Positions 53,112 through 61,344 of a DNA stretch of 64,000 nucleotides are shown piece after piece. Under the pieces are notes generated by a model that had not been told where the DNA came from, did not search any database, and was given only the letters and a program-made list of their open reading frames with translations. The stretch comes from JBGTFE01 sp049799955 (GTDB taxonomy: Bacteria; Acidobacteriota; Blastocatellia; Pyrinomonadales; Pyrinomonadaceae): positions 40,013 to 104,012 of the forward strand of contig JBARIW010000065.1 of assembly GCA_049799955.1 (NCBI GenBank), read 5' to 3'. The first letter of the stretch is position 1, and the number at the start of each line of letters is the position of its first letter. A program made the translations under genes and the position numbers.

Positions 53112-53554
53112 TATTTCAAATCTTCAGTGAAGATACTAATGTAGTGCCCAAATACAGAAACTACAATAAAACTCACAATACTTACACTAGAAGCTATAAA
53201 GTATCTACTTGCAGCATTTTACAATATATATGTCTTAACAACTAATTTTATATATAGAAACTATAATAAAACCAACAATAAATTTACATTGCAATTCCTA
53301 ATTGTAATGACTTACAGACTTAAATTCTTGATAAATAAATTTACTAAGTGAGCTTATGATATTGGAGTTAAATATTAACACCACAAATAAAGAACTGCAT
53401 TATTGTAATCCTAAAGTAGACTTAATATTGTAGATTATAAATCCTGTAGGACACTAAATATTTAATTTGGAATTACAAATTTAATTTCCGTATTCAATGG
53501 TAAAATTATATTGATATTTTAACCCAAGCCAACTAAGCATCGTATTTAGAAGGA
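53112..53554. other. AT-rich intergenic region with a 31-base direct repeat
   Basis: The segment at 53156-53186 (AGAAACTACAATAAAAC...) recurs imperfectly exactly 100 bases later at 53256-53287 (AGAAACTATAATAAAAC...). It precedes the HEPN gene and could hold regulator sites. No gene is seen. Confidence 0.5.
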
Positions 53555-54883
53555 ATGACTTATAAAAACCCTAAATTATATAAATCTATTAAATCTTATG
53601 TCGTCGCTGCAATTGATTTAGTTGGCAATGATTTAGGAAACAAATTTCCGTCAGATGATTGGTTTGATGCCCCAGAATTTCCATTTATTTATTCGCACGA
53701 TAAATTGAAACAATTACCTGAATATAAAAAGTGTCTTAAAGTATTAAAGGGCGACTCAATTATTACTTCTCAGTTTGATGTCCTGGTCGGAATTAATTCG
53801 CGAAGAAGCCGTTCTCCAAAACTGGAAGAGTTAATGATGAGATTACCTCATCTTACAATCTACAAAAATACTATTAAATTTAATGAAGAATATTTTGAGC
53901 GCGAGTATAATGCTTTTGAAAGCAATCTATATGATAAAAACTTTAGTTATGAAGTAATTGTTCCTCTTTCCGGTCCGGTTTTTAAATCACCTTTCAAACT
54001 CAGCGACAAACTTGAAATTTGCCAAGTTAATAAAAACGATCTTACTATCCCGTTAAAAAGTGATATGGCGTCAAATAACAGACCATATTTTGACCAGTTA
54101 CTTTGGGCAATTAGAACAGAATACACATTGCCGAAAATCATTGGGGATGATGTTAAACCAAACTTAGAGGAATCGGATAAGAATGAAGCCTGTCGTAATA
54201 AAGCTAATAAAACCATAGAGCAAGTATTAACTTGTCTGAGGTTACTTGGTGCCTCAAATGTTTATCCTTATCAAATTACTCACCGGACAAAGCCTTGGCT
54301 TTTTCATGACATTCGCCAATATTCAATAAAATATTTTCCAGCCACCCAATTTTCATTAGAGTTGGAGAAAGATTTTCATAAAGTATTCATTAAGTTCTGG
54401 GAAACTTTTCAGAAATATGGTGTAAACAAGCATACATTTATCGCTGTAGCCACTAAAAGATACAGTTATGCCCATGAGCGATACGACCGGGAAGATCGCA
54501 TTATTGATTTATTGATTGCAGCAGAAGCACTTTTCCTACCTAAATCTGGTGGACAAGGCGAACTAAAATATCGTCTAAAATTTCACGCAGCTATTTTTTT
54601 AGGAAATGATTCCCATACAAAAAAACAAATTTTTGATGATATGTCATTCGCCTATGATTTAAGAAGCAAAATCGTTCACGGGAGTAGTGACTTAGATAAA
54701 TTTATTAAAAGGATTGAGAGTAGAGAGGATATTGGTTTTGGCGAAAAATATAAGTTCGATCAATTTATATATAGGATACAGGAGTATATTCGAGTAGCAA
54801 TTTATAAAATGATTAATATAGCTTCTCTAAATAGCAATCAAAAAGAGATTGTAAACTGGGATAAATTAATATTAGATCAATAA
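53555..54883 (+). CDS. ApeA-like HEPN domain protein
   Basis: A protein of 442 residues. The C-terminal third carries the HEPN RNase-type motif RSKIVHG (R-x4-H, about 370) preceded by RIIDLLIAAEALFLPKSGG and FDDMSFAYDLRS, the layout of the ApeA-like HEPN family found in abortive-infection and other defence proteins. The N-terminal 280 residues form a separate beta/alpha region (VIVPLSGPVFKSPFKLSDKL) that may sense a trigger. AAGGA precedes the ATG. It is monocistronic, ahead of the DUF4062-STAND pair. Confidence 0.75.
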   Translation: MTYKNPKLYKSIKSYVVAAIDLVGNDLGNKFPSDDWFDAPEFPFIYSHDKLKQLPEYKKCLKVLKGDSIITSQFDVLVGINSRRSRSPKLEELMMRLPHLTIYKNTIKFNEEYFEREYNAFESNLYDKNFSYEVIVPLSGPVFKSPFKLSDKLEICQVNKNDLTIPLKSDMASNNRPYFDQLLWAIRTEYTLPKIIGDDVKPNLEESDKNEACRNKANKTIEQVLTCLRLLGASNVYPYQITHRTKPWLFHDIRQYSIKYFPATQFSLELEKDFHKVFIKFWETFQKYGVNKHTFIAVATKRYSYAHERYDREDRIIDLLIAAEALFLPKSGGQGELKYRLKFHAAIFLGNDSHTKKQIFDDMSFAYDLRSKIVHGSSDLDKFIKRIESREDIGFGEKYKFDQFIYRIQEYIRVAIYKMINIASLNSNQKEIVNWDKLILDQ

Positions 54884-54974
54884 AATAATCTATGCTAGTA
54901 AAAGATTTGTGATTTCAAAGAATTTTCTGGGTTGTTTTTAAATTGGTTATTTTTAGCGTTACAAGAGGTTTTTA

Positions 54975-56033
54975 ATGACTTTCGGCTTTGATTATGGATG
55001 TAAACCTATTTTAATAGTCCCGGGTGATTTTGATTTTATAAATCTACTTAATGATGGATTTCTTGCTTTGGGTTATGGAGACATTCCTGAATATGGACTT
55101 CTTATTGATGTTCCCCTGCTAGTAATGCTTTTTGAGAATGAAGATGTTGCACGAGAATGTTTTTTGCACTTTAAAAGTTGGGGCAGTGGTGATGCTATTC
55201 GCATCAGTTTCATAGAACTAAACAATGGTGGCTTTTTGATGTGTACTTCTCAAGATATGAATCATCTTCTTGAGCAAAGCATTCCAGAAAGATTTCGAGA
55301 GGAATTCGAGGCAAGAATTTTTGTCCTTGTTCATCCGAAAGAATTTCCAAATCCAAGTGAGGGATTAAAATGGTTTAGGTCAAGAACTTTATTATCTCCT
55401 TTTGTTTTAGTCCCTCAGACCGTAAATGGTCAGCCAATGCGGGAACTTGCCATACAAAAGCGAGAAGTAAACTTTTTTACTGAAAACGAAATAACAGATT
55501 CATTCATTGAGTATTCAGTAGTAAAAAACCGCAACTCATCCCAAATGCCCGAATTTCATAGAGAAATTCCGTCCGAAATGAGATATAGTGCAACTGAAAT
55601 ATTTGTAAGAAGGATGAATCAGTTAAGACGTTTTTTTCCGGTTACCATTGAACGATTAACGCTTAATAAAACCTTCAATCAAATCAAACAATCCTTAATA
55701 GAAGAAGGATTTCGCGAATGGCAAATACTACAAGCAGGGTGTAATCTCGTCTTAAAACAAGCGGAACCTGAATTATTTAAAGTTAATACTGAATCAACGG
55801 AGCAGCAACTGAAGGAACTTGAAACTAAGGTGCTGATTTTTTTAATTGATAACTATGAAACTCTATCTTCACCTACTTTTTCGGAAGATATAATTGATAT
55901 TACAAAAATAAAAGAACAGATTTATGCTGATTCATTTACCCTTCTGAGATATGTTTTAGACAAAGATGTCCCAGATGATGATTTAAGCTACTCACAACAT
56001 GAATTAGCAGTACAAAGTTTGCTTGATAAATAA
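54975..56033 (+). CDS. Unknown protein coupled to the DUF4062-STAND gene
   Basis: A protein of 352 residues starting MTFGFDYGCKPILIVPGDFD. There is no signal peptide, membrane helix or recognised motif. The first 150 residues look alpha/beta (GDAIRISFIELNNGGFLMCT; FEARIFVLVHPKEFPNPS), the rest is helical (EIFVRRMNQLRRFFPVTIER). Its stop lies 3 bases before the ATG of the 1197-residue STAND gene and GAGG precedes its own ATG, so the two form one unit. It could be a trigger sensor, inhibitor or effector partner. Confidence 0.6.
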   Translation: MTFGFDYGCKPILIVPGDFDFINLLNDGFLALGYGDIPEYGLLIDVPLLVMLFENEDVARECFLHFKSWGSGDAIRISFIELNNGGFLMCTSQDMNHLLEQSIPERFREEFEARIFVLVHPKEFPNPSEGLKWFRSRTLLSPFVLVPQTVNGQPMRELAIQKREVNFFTENEITDSFIEYSVVKNRNSSQMPEFHREIPSEMRYSATEIFVRRMNQLRRFFPVTIERLTLNKTFNQIKQSLIEEGFREWQILQAGCNLVLKQAEPELFKVNTESTEQQLKELETKVLIFLIDNYETLSSPTFSEDIIDITKIKEQIYADSFTLLRYVLDKDVPDDDLSYSQHELAVQSLLDK

Positions 56034-56036
56034 ATT

Positions 56037-59000
56037 ATGACTGAGAACAGTTTACCTCAAATCATAACCCCTGATCAGAGACTAAGAATTTTCATTAGTT
56101 CTACATTAATTGAACTTTCAGACGAGCGAGAAAGTATTAAAAGTGCAATAGAAGATCTAAGACTTTATCCAGTTATGTTTGAGGAGGGAGCAAGACCACA
56201 TCCTCCTCGTGAGTTATACCGATCTTATTTAGAACAAAGTCATATATATATTGGGATTTTTGGGGAGTCATATGGTTGGGTAGCACCAGACATGGATATT
56301 TCCGGTATTGAGGATGAATATAACTTAAGTGCGGGGAAACCTCGGCTCATTTACATTAAAGAATCAAATTCACGCCAGCCAGAATTACAAAAACTACTTC
56401 AAAAAATACGTGATGATAATACAGTAAGTTATAAGCCATTTAGTTCGGCAGAACAATTGGCTGAACTTGTAAAAAATGACGTAATGGTATTGTTAACAGA
56501 ACGCTTTGGCTTAGATACAATTCCAACTCAAAAATTTGACGTTCCACCAAAACAACCACCTTCATATCTCAAATCAGTAATTGAAGAGCTAGCACGTCGA
56601 GGCGTAATAAATCGAGGAAAACTTGAAAATGAACTTTTAAATATCATAGAAAATGAAAACCGATTAGTAATTTATGGTGATCCCGGGACAGGAAAGACAT
56701 CTATACTTGGGAAAATTGGCGAAAATTTAAATGCCATTTACATATCCCTAAGAAATAAAACTTCTCAACAAGTATTTTCTCATTTAGTCAGTCATCTAAT
56801 GGTCAGGCGAAATCAATATCCAGCCAACCTACCTTCAGAAGATATAGCAAAAACAGCACTTCAAGAGCAGTTAGCAAATAGTAATGCTGTTATTTTTATT
56901 GATGATGCTGACCAAAACACAACAGTTACTCAAGCAATTTTAGGTCTAGATTTTTTTGGTTGTAAGGTAGTGTTCGCGACTCGAATAATTCAAGATAACA
57001 TATTCCAAGGAATTGAAAGATTTCAGATAAAGCCTTTTGAACGTGATGAAACTGAACAGTATCTAAAACATCACGGCATAGAACTACCTCCAGGCGAGTT
57101 TCAAAACTTGTTGACTGCCTCACAAGGAAATCCTTTGTATCTTTATTATTTTACAAAATATCAGCTATCACCTTTGCCTAAGGGGTTAGATGAATTTCAT
57201 AAGGCTTTGTGGTCTCGGCTTACCATTCAGCAGAGAGAATTGCTTAGTTTTATTTCTTTGGCTATAACATCTTTAGGTATCCCGGATCTTCACGAACTTT
57301 TAAACGCAGATGAGAAATTGTCAGCTTCAATGATGGACACAAAGAATATTCTTGATACTGCCGCACCACTTATAAATCAAATTGAGCGGTCGTATCAATT
57401 TTTCCATCCACTTTTTGAAGAATTTGTTCGGACAACAGTAGAGGACGCTGATTTACTTCACCACTATCATAAAAAATTAGGAGAATACGCAGCCCAAAAA
57501 GAATGGATGGTTTCCGCATCATATCATTTTTTAACAGCAGAGGATCCTAGAGTAAGAGATTTTCTTTGGGAGGGGGCAACAGGTGCATTTTTAAGAGGAG
57601 ATTGGTGGCTTGCTGAAGTTTTATTACATAAACAAATCGAATCGGCAAAACAGGATAATGATAAAAGCACTGAGGCTCGTGCTAGACATTTATTAGCAGA
57701 AAATTTCACAGAATCAGGTTTATATCCCCAAGCGAAAGAGCAGATTAATTTAGCGATACAGCTCTACGAAGATTTAGGGGAGAAGGATTTGTTAGAGGCA
57801 GCTGAAATTGAGCTAGCGACACTTCTAATAGAAGACGGACAAGTTGAGGAGACAATCAAAACCCTAACTCAAACATTAGAGAAATATAGTCAAGGTGAGA
57901 AAAAATTAGATGAAAGGAAGGAAATTTTTTTACAAGTCAATCTGTCCTTCGCATACATGCGTAATTCACTCTATAAAGAAGGAGCTTCCGCAGCAAAAAG
58001 AGCCTTAGACCTATCAACCAAATTAAAGGATGAACGAGGAATCTATTTTAGCCTATTAAATCTGGCTGGATGCATAGGTAGGCTTGGTGATCATGAACAA
58101 CAAAGAGATTATGCAAATCAATTAATTGAAGCAGCAGAGAGAAAAAAACTTCCTAGACTAAAAGCTGCTGGGTTGAATTTATTAGCAGGCGCACAAAGGT
58201 ACCTAAAAGATCCGGTCGCAGCCCAAAAAACTTCAGAAGAATGTATTGCTGTTTGCCAAGACCTCGGCAGTATGGATCTAGAACTCATGAACATAGGTAA
58301 TTTAGGCAATGCCTTTAGAGATCAAGATTTATATGATAAAGCAGAGGCTTCCTATATCGAAGTATTAAATAAATCAAGAGATCATAATTTTCCTAAACAT
58401 GAAGGGTATGCACTTGAGCATCTTGCTAGACTTAATTTTGAAAAAGAATTACATAAAGAAGCGATAGAATTTGGAAAAGCTGCGTTAGAAATTCATGAAA
58501 AATTCGGTGACCAATTGAGACTTGCAGATACAGAATATTTTCTTGCTCGCTCACTTATAACATTTGAGGAAAGTCAGAATGAAGCAGCTGAATATTATGA
58601 AGCGTCTGGAAAACATTATAAAAAGGCGCATATGCTCAATGATGCAGCTTACAGTTTCAATAAAGCCGCAAAAATTTGGAATTCTTTAAATCAGCCGGAC
58701 GCGGCTATTCGATGTGTATATGAAGGTGTTGAAGCTGCATATGACGGAAATCTTCCTTATCGTTTAGAGGGTCTTCTAAAAGAAATGACGCTTGAAGAGG
58801 AGCAAAATAAACTAAGAGATATATATCTTCAAGCACTTAGACTTTACAGTGAACAATCTGAAATATCGTTAAATAGTTTTATATACGATTTTGTTACCTA
58901 CTGTAAGAAAATGGATGATTCTTCAAAAAAAGAATTTTTCAATCTTGGTTTAAGCATTATTGTAGAAGCAATTAAAAATAACCCTTCAACGAATTTATTT

Positions 59001-59630
59001 AATGCTCTAGCAATAAGTATTGAACAAGCAACAACTGAGATTCTTGAATTAGAAGATTTAGAAATTTTAATTGAACGTTTTGTTAAGGAAATAGACCACC
59101 TTCATTATCGTCATGAACAGAATGATGAAAAAATGTGGACAATAGGTTTGGGTTTGCAGAACCCATTAATTATTCAAATATTTTGTTCTGGGGAAGATAA
59201 TATTCTGTTGAGAATAGCTTTTGCCTTTTCGATTATTTTTTTAGCGAATAAACAGAGAATCGGGGCTGTTATAGACGAATATGGTGGAAATAAAGAAGAA
59301 GGTTTTACCCTTCAATTAGTGATGAATAAAACATTTGTAGAAAATCTGTCAATAAAATATCAAGAAAAGGAAACGGATCCATTAACCCCTGCCTCCATTT
59401 TGGCAAGTGGTGTTCCCTTTGATCAACCACAGCCTCCTTCAGGTATTCTCTTACATGACAACTATGAAATGATTTCAGATTGGTCTGTTAACCCTGAAAA
59501 TAAAGCCTTTGTTTGGATTCTTATGAATGCATTTAGTTTATTAATAGCACATTGCATACATCAACATTATGATGAAATTGAATCCCTTGCTAAAAAAAGT
59601 CGAGAACTTTGTGAACATGTTTTATTATAA
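56037..59630 (+). CDS. DUF4062-STAND NTPase-TPR protein
   Basis: A protein of 1197 residues. DUF4062 at about 13-130 begins RLRIFISSTLIELSDERESI and has the nucleotide-fold segments YIGIFGESYGW and KPRLIYIKES; this domain is TIR-like and often an effector. The STAND NTPase has Walker A IYGDPGTGKTS (about 211) and Walker B AVIFIDDADQN (about 284). TPR repeats span about 545-905 (YPQAKEQINLAIQLYEDLGE). The last 290 residues are unassigned and helical. The order effector, switch, repeat sensor fits NLR-like antiviral STAND proteins. Confidence 0.82.
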   Translation: MTENSLPQIITPDQRLRIFISSTLIELSDERESIKSAIEDLRLYPVMFEEGARPHPPRELYRSYLEQSHIYIGIFGESYGWVAPDMDISGIEDEYNLSAGKPRLIYIKESNSRQPELQKLLQKIRDDNTVSYKPFSSAEQLAELVKNDVMVLLTERFGLDTIPTQKFDVPPKQPPSYLKSVIEELARRGVINRGKLENELLNIIENENRLVIYGDPGTGKTSILGKIGENLNAIYISLRNKTSQQVFSHLVSHLMVRRNQYPANLPSEDIAKTALQEQLANSNAVIFIDDADQNTTVTQAILGLDFFGCKVVFATRIIQDNIFQGIERFQIKPFERDETEQYLKHHGIELPPGEFQNLLTASQGNPLYLYYFTKYQLSPLPKGLDEFHKALWSRLTIQQRELLSFISLAITSLGIPDLHELLNADEKLSASMMDTKNILDTAAPLINQIERSYQFFHPLFEEFVRTTVEDADLLHHYHKKLGEYAAQKEWMVSASYHFLTAEDPRVRDFLWEGATGAFLRGDWWLAEVLLHKQIESAKQDNDKSTEARARHLLAENFTESGLYPQAKEQINLAIQLYEDLGEKDLLEAAEIELATLLIEDGQVEETIKTLTQTLEKYSQGEKKLDERKEIFLQVNLSFAYMRNSLYKEGASAAKRALDLSTKLKDERGIYFSLLNLAGCIGRLGDHEQQRDYANQLIEAAERKKLPRLKAAGLNLLAGAQRYLKDPVAAQKTSEECIAVCQDLGSMDLELMNIGNLGNAFRDQDLYDKAEASYIEVLNKSRDHNFPKHEGYALEHLARLNFEKELHKEAIEFGKAALEIHEKFGDQLRLADTEYFLARSLITFEESQNEAAEYYEASGKHYKKAHMLNDAAYSFNKAAKIWNSLNQPDAAIRCVYEGVEAAYDGNLPYRLEGLLKEMTLEEEQNKLRDIYLQALRLYSEQSEISLNSFIYDFVTYCKKMDDSSKKEFFNLGLSIIVEAIKNNPSTNLFNALAISIEQATTEILELEDLEILIERFVKEIDHLHYRHEQNDEKMWTIGLGLQNPLIIQIFCSGEDNILLRIAFAFSIIFLANKQRIGAVIDEYGGNKEEGFTLQLVMNKTFVENLSIKYQEKETDPLTPASILASGVPFDQPQPPSGILLHDNYEMISDWSVNPENKAFVWILMNAFSLLIAHCIHQHYDEIESLAKKSRELCEHVLL

Positions 59631-59805
59631 GAATTTGTAATTTTTTGTAGGAATCTTTAAATGACTAACGCTATTCTTATTATTACTACCGTAGCAATAA
59701 ACTCAATAAACCAAGCTTTGCAAAAAACATATTATTAATCCCTTTTATTTTGACCTTTGAAATATAAATCCAGAATTCAAATCTATTTTCAACAATTAAG
59801 GCGCA

Positions 59806-60351
59806 CTATTTTAAACAACGATAAAGCGTTGATTTTGAAACATTGAGTGTTTCGCACACTTCTTTAACCGATGTGTTTGGATCTTGAAGCATTGTTTTTG
59901 CCATTTGAATTTGTCTGTCGGTCATCGCCTTCGGTCTGCCGCCCATTCTGCCTCTCGCTCTGGCAGAAGCAAGTCCGGCATTTGTCCTTTCTCTGATAAG
60001 TTCCCTTTCAAATTCCGCGAGTGCGCCGAAAACATGGAAAATAAGTTTGCCGCCCGAAGTTGTTGTGTCGATGCTTTCCTGCAAAGATACGAATCCTACT
60101 TTCTTTTCGTGCAGGAGATTTATTGTTTCAATCAAATGTTTAAGGCTTCTGCCTAACCTATCCAATTTCCAGACGACGAGCAAATCCTCTTTTCGACAAA
60201 ACTCAATGGCATCAATCAAACCTTTACGTGAATCGACCACTCCGCTAGCCGTATCAGTAAATATTTTTTCGCAACCGGCTTTTTCCAAAGCGTCAGTTTG
60301 CAGTTCTAAATTTTGCTCGACGGTTGAAACTCTGGCGTATCCTATTTTCAT
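59806..60351 (-). CDS. Serine recombinase (resolvase/invertase family)
   Basis: A protein of 181 residues from the ATG at 60351 (MKIGYARVSTVEQN; the longer ORF start adds a hydrophobic 15-residue stretch). Catalytic Ser is in YARVSTVEQN (about 9), with the arginine-rich LVVWKLDRLGRSLKHLI (about 66) and AEFERELIRERTNAGL (about 120) of the resolvase core. The C-terminal HTH is TSVKEVCETLNVSKSTLYRC. This size is that of Tn3-type resolvases or DNA invertases. No partner transposase is in the window. Confidence 0.93.
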   Translation of the reverse strand: MKIGYARVSTVEQNLELQTDALEKAGCEKIFTDTASGVVDSRKGLIDAIEFCRKEDLLVVWKLDRLGRSLKHLIETINLLHEKKVGFVSLQESIDTTTSGGKLIFHVFGALAEFERELIRERTNAGLASARARGRMGGRPKAMTDRQIQMAKTMLQDPNTSVKEVCETLNVSKSTLYRCLK

Positions 60352-60831
60352 AAAGGCTAATTTTATAAAAGCAAGTTTTGAAATTGGAAAACTCAAACAA
60401 GTCTAAAAACAGAAGTTCACAAAAAGCAGGGCTATTATGTCTCAAAAGCTAATGAGGCACAAGTATTGACGCTTTGATTTTGGGATAAGTTATGGGAATG
60501 GCTTTATTAAAGATTCGCAGAGTTTTAGAGGTTCGATTTGAGAGTGCCAAAAACGGTCCTTTAACGGACAACTAAGAAATCACACAATACAAGCTTTTTG
60601 CCTATTAAACTAAAGGTGAGCAAAACCACTGGATTTTACACAGCCCCGATAACGGTATTATAACGTTCCTTAGTTGTATAACCTGTCTTTAAAAATTCAG
60701 CCTTCATATTTGCCCTAGAATCGTTTTTTCTAAGACGAGCCTTATCTTATCCATCCCCAAAATTACTGATTTTTATATATTTAACCGCTGATTCTAAGTC
60801 CCAAATGGTCACAAGGAGAGTCGGTCAAATC
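60352..60831. other. Intergenic DNA between the resolvase and the recombinase remnant
   Basis: It contains a short imperfect inverted repeat around AACGGTATTATAACGTT (about 60652-60668), which might be a resolution subsite. No gene is recognised. Confidence 0.35.
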
Positions 60832-60974
60832 CTACTCGACGCCGAGATATTTCTCGGTCGTCTGCATCGAATCGTGCCCGAGAGATAACTGATCTGATCG
60901 AGCGGCGAGCCGCCCTTATGCGCCGGTTTGGCGAAAGTTCTTCGAAGATCATGTGGCGCAATGCCTTTATTTTT
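60832..60974 (-). pseudogene. C-terminal remnant of a tyrosine recombinase
   Basis: The minus strand reads GIAPHDLRRTFAKPAHKGG then SPLDQISYLSG, and after a one-base shift GHDSMQTTEKYLGVE and stop. This is the catalytic box HxLRR...LGHxSxxTTxxY of XerC/D-like integrases, without the N-terminal part and with a frameshift in the LGH motif. Confidence 0.75.
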
Positions 60975-61002
60975 TATTCAGAAAACGTTCCTAAAGTGTT
61001 TC

Positions 61003-61031
61003 TTGACAAAAAAATCAGAATAAAATAACAT
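61003..61031 (+). promoter_or_regulatory. Strong sigma70-type promoter of the subtilase gene
   Basis: TTGACA (61003-61008), 17-base A-rich spacer, TAACAT (61026-61031). The start would be near 61038. Confidence 0.65.
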
Positions 61032-61037
61032 CCTTTC

Positions 61038-61344
61038 TAATCAAAAGCTTAAGTAAAAGCAACCGACGACAGTTAAATTTGTGAGGGTGAAAATCCCCGT
61101 AATCACCTCATAAAGGTTTGCGAAAGACTTTTAAGAAATTAGAGACGGCAACGGATAAGTGCCTGCCTTTTCGATTCATCGCCTTTTATAAATAAGCGCA
61201 TTTGAATCGAAAGCCGTAATTTCTTTAAGCATGAATTCAACAGTTGATCGATTTTTTTATTGGATTCTTTAAATAGCGGAGCAAATCCATTGACCCTCTC
61301 GCCGTCTGTTGACGAGAGCAATTCTAAAGGAGTGTATTTTTATC
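61038..61344 (+). promoter_or_regulatory. Structured 300-base leader of the subtilase mRNA
   Basis: Several hairpins are visible: GTGAGGG/CCC...TCAC (about 61080-61109) and a long stem with 9-bp arms TTCGATTCA/TGAATCGAA (about 61169-61211). It ends with AAAGGAG before the ATG. No known riboswitch consensus was recognised. Confidence 0.45.

Noticed and set aside
59661..59738. 25-codon plus-strand ORF after the STAND gene
   Set aside because: A weak ribosome site is present, but the peptide is too short to support without expression data.
61038..61344. Cobalamin or other known riboswitch, or group II intron domain
   Set aside because: Hairpins exist, but I could not match any consensus core; left as an unassigned leader.
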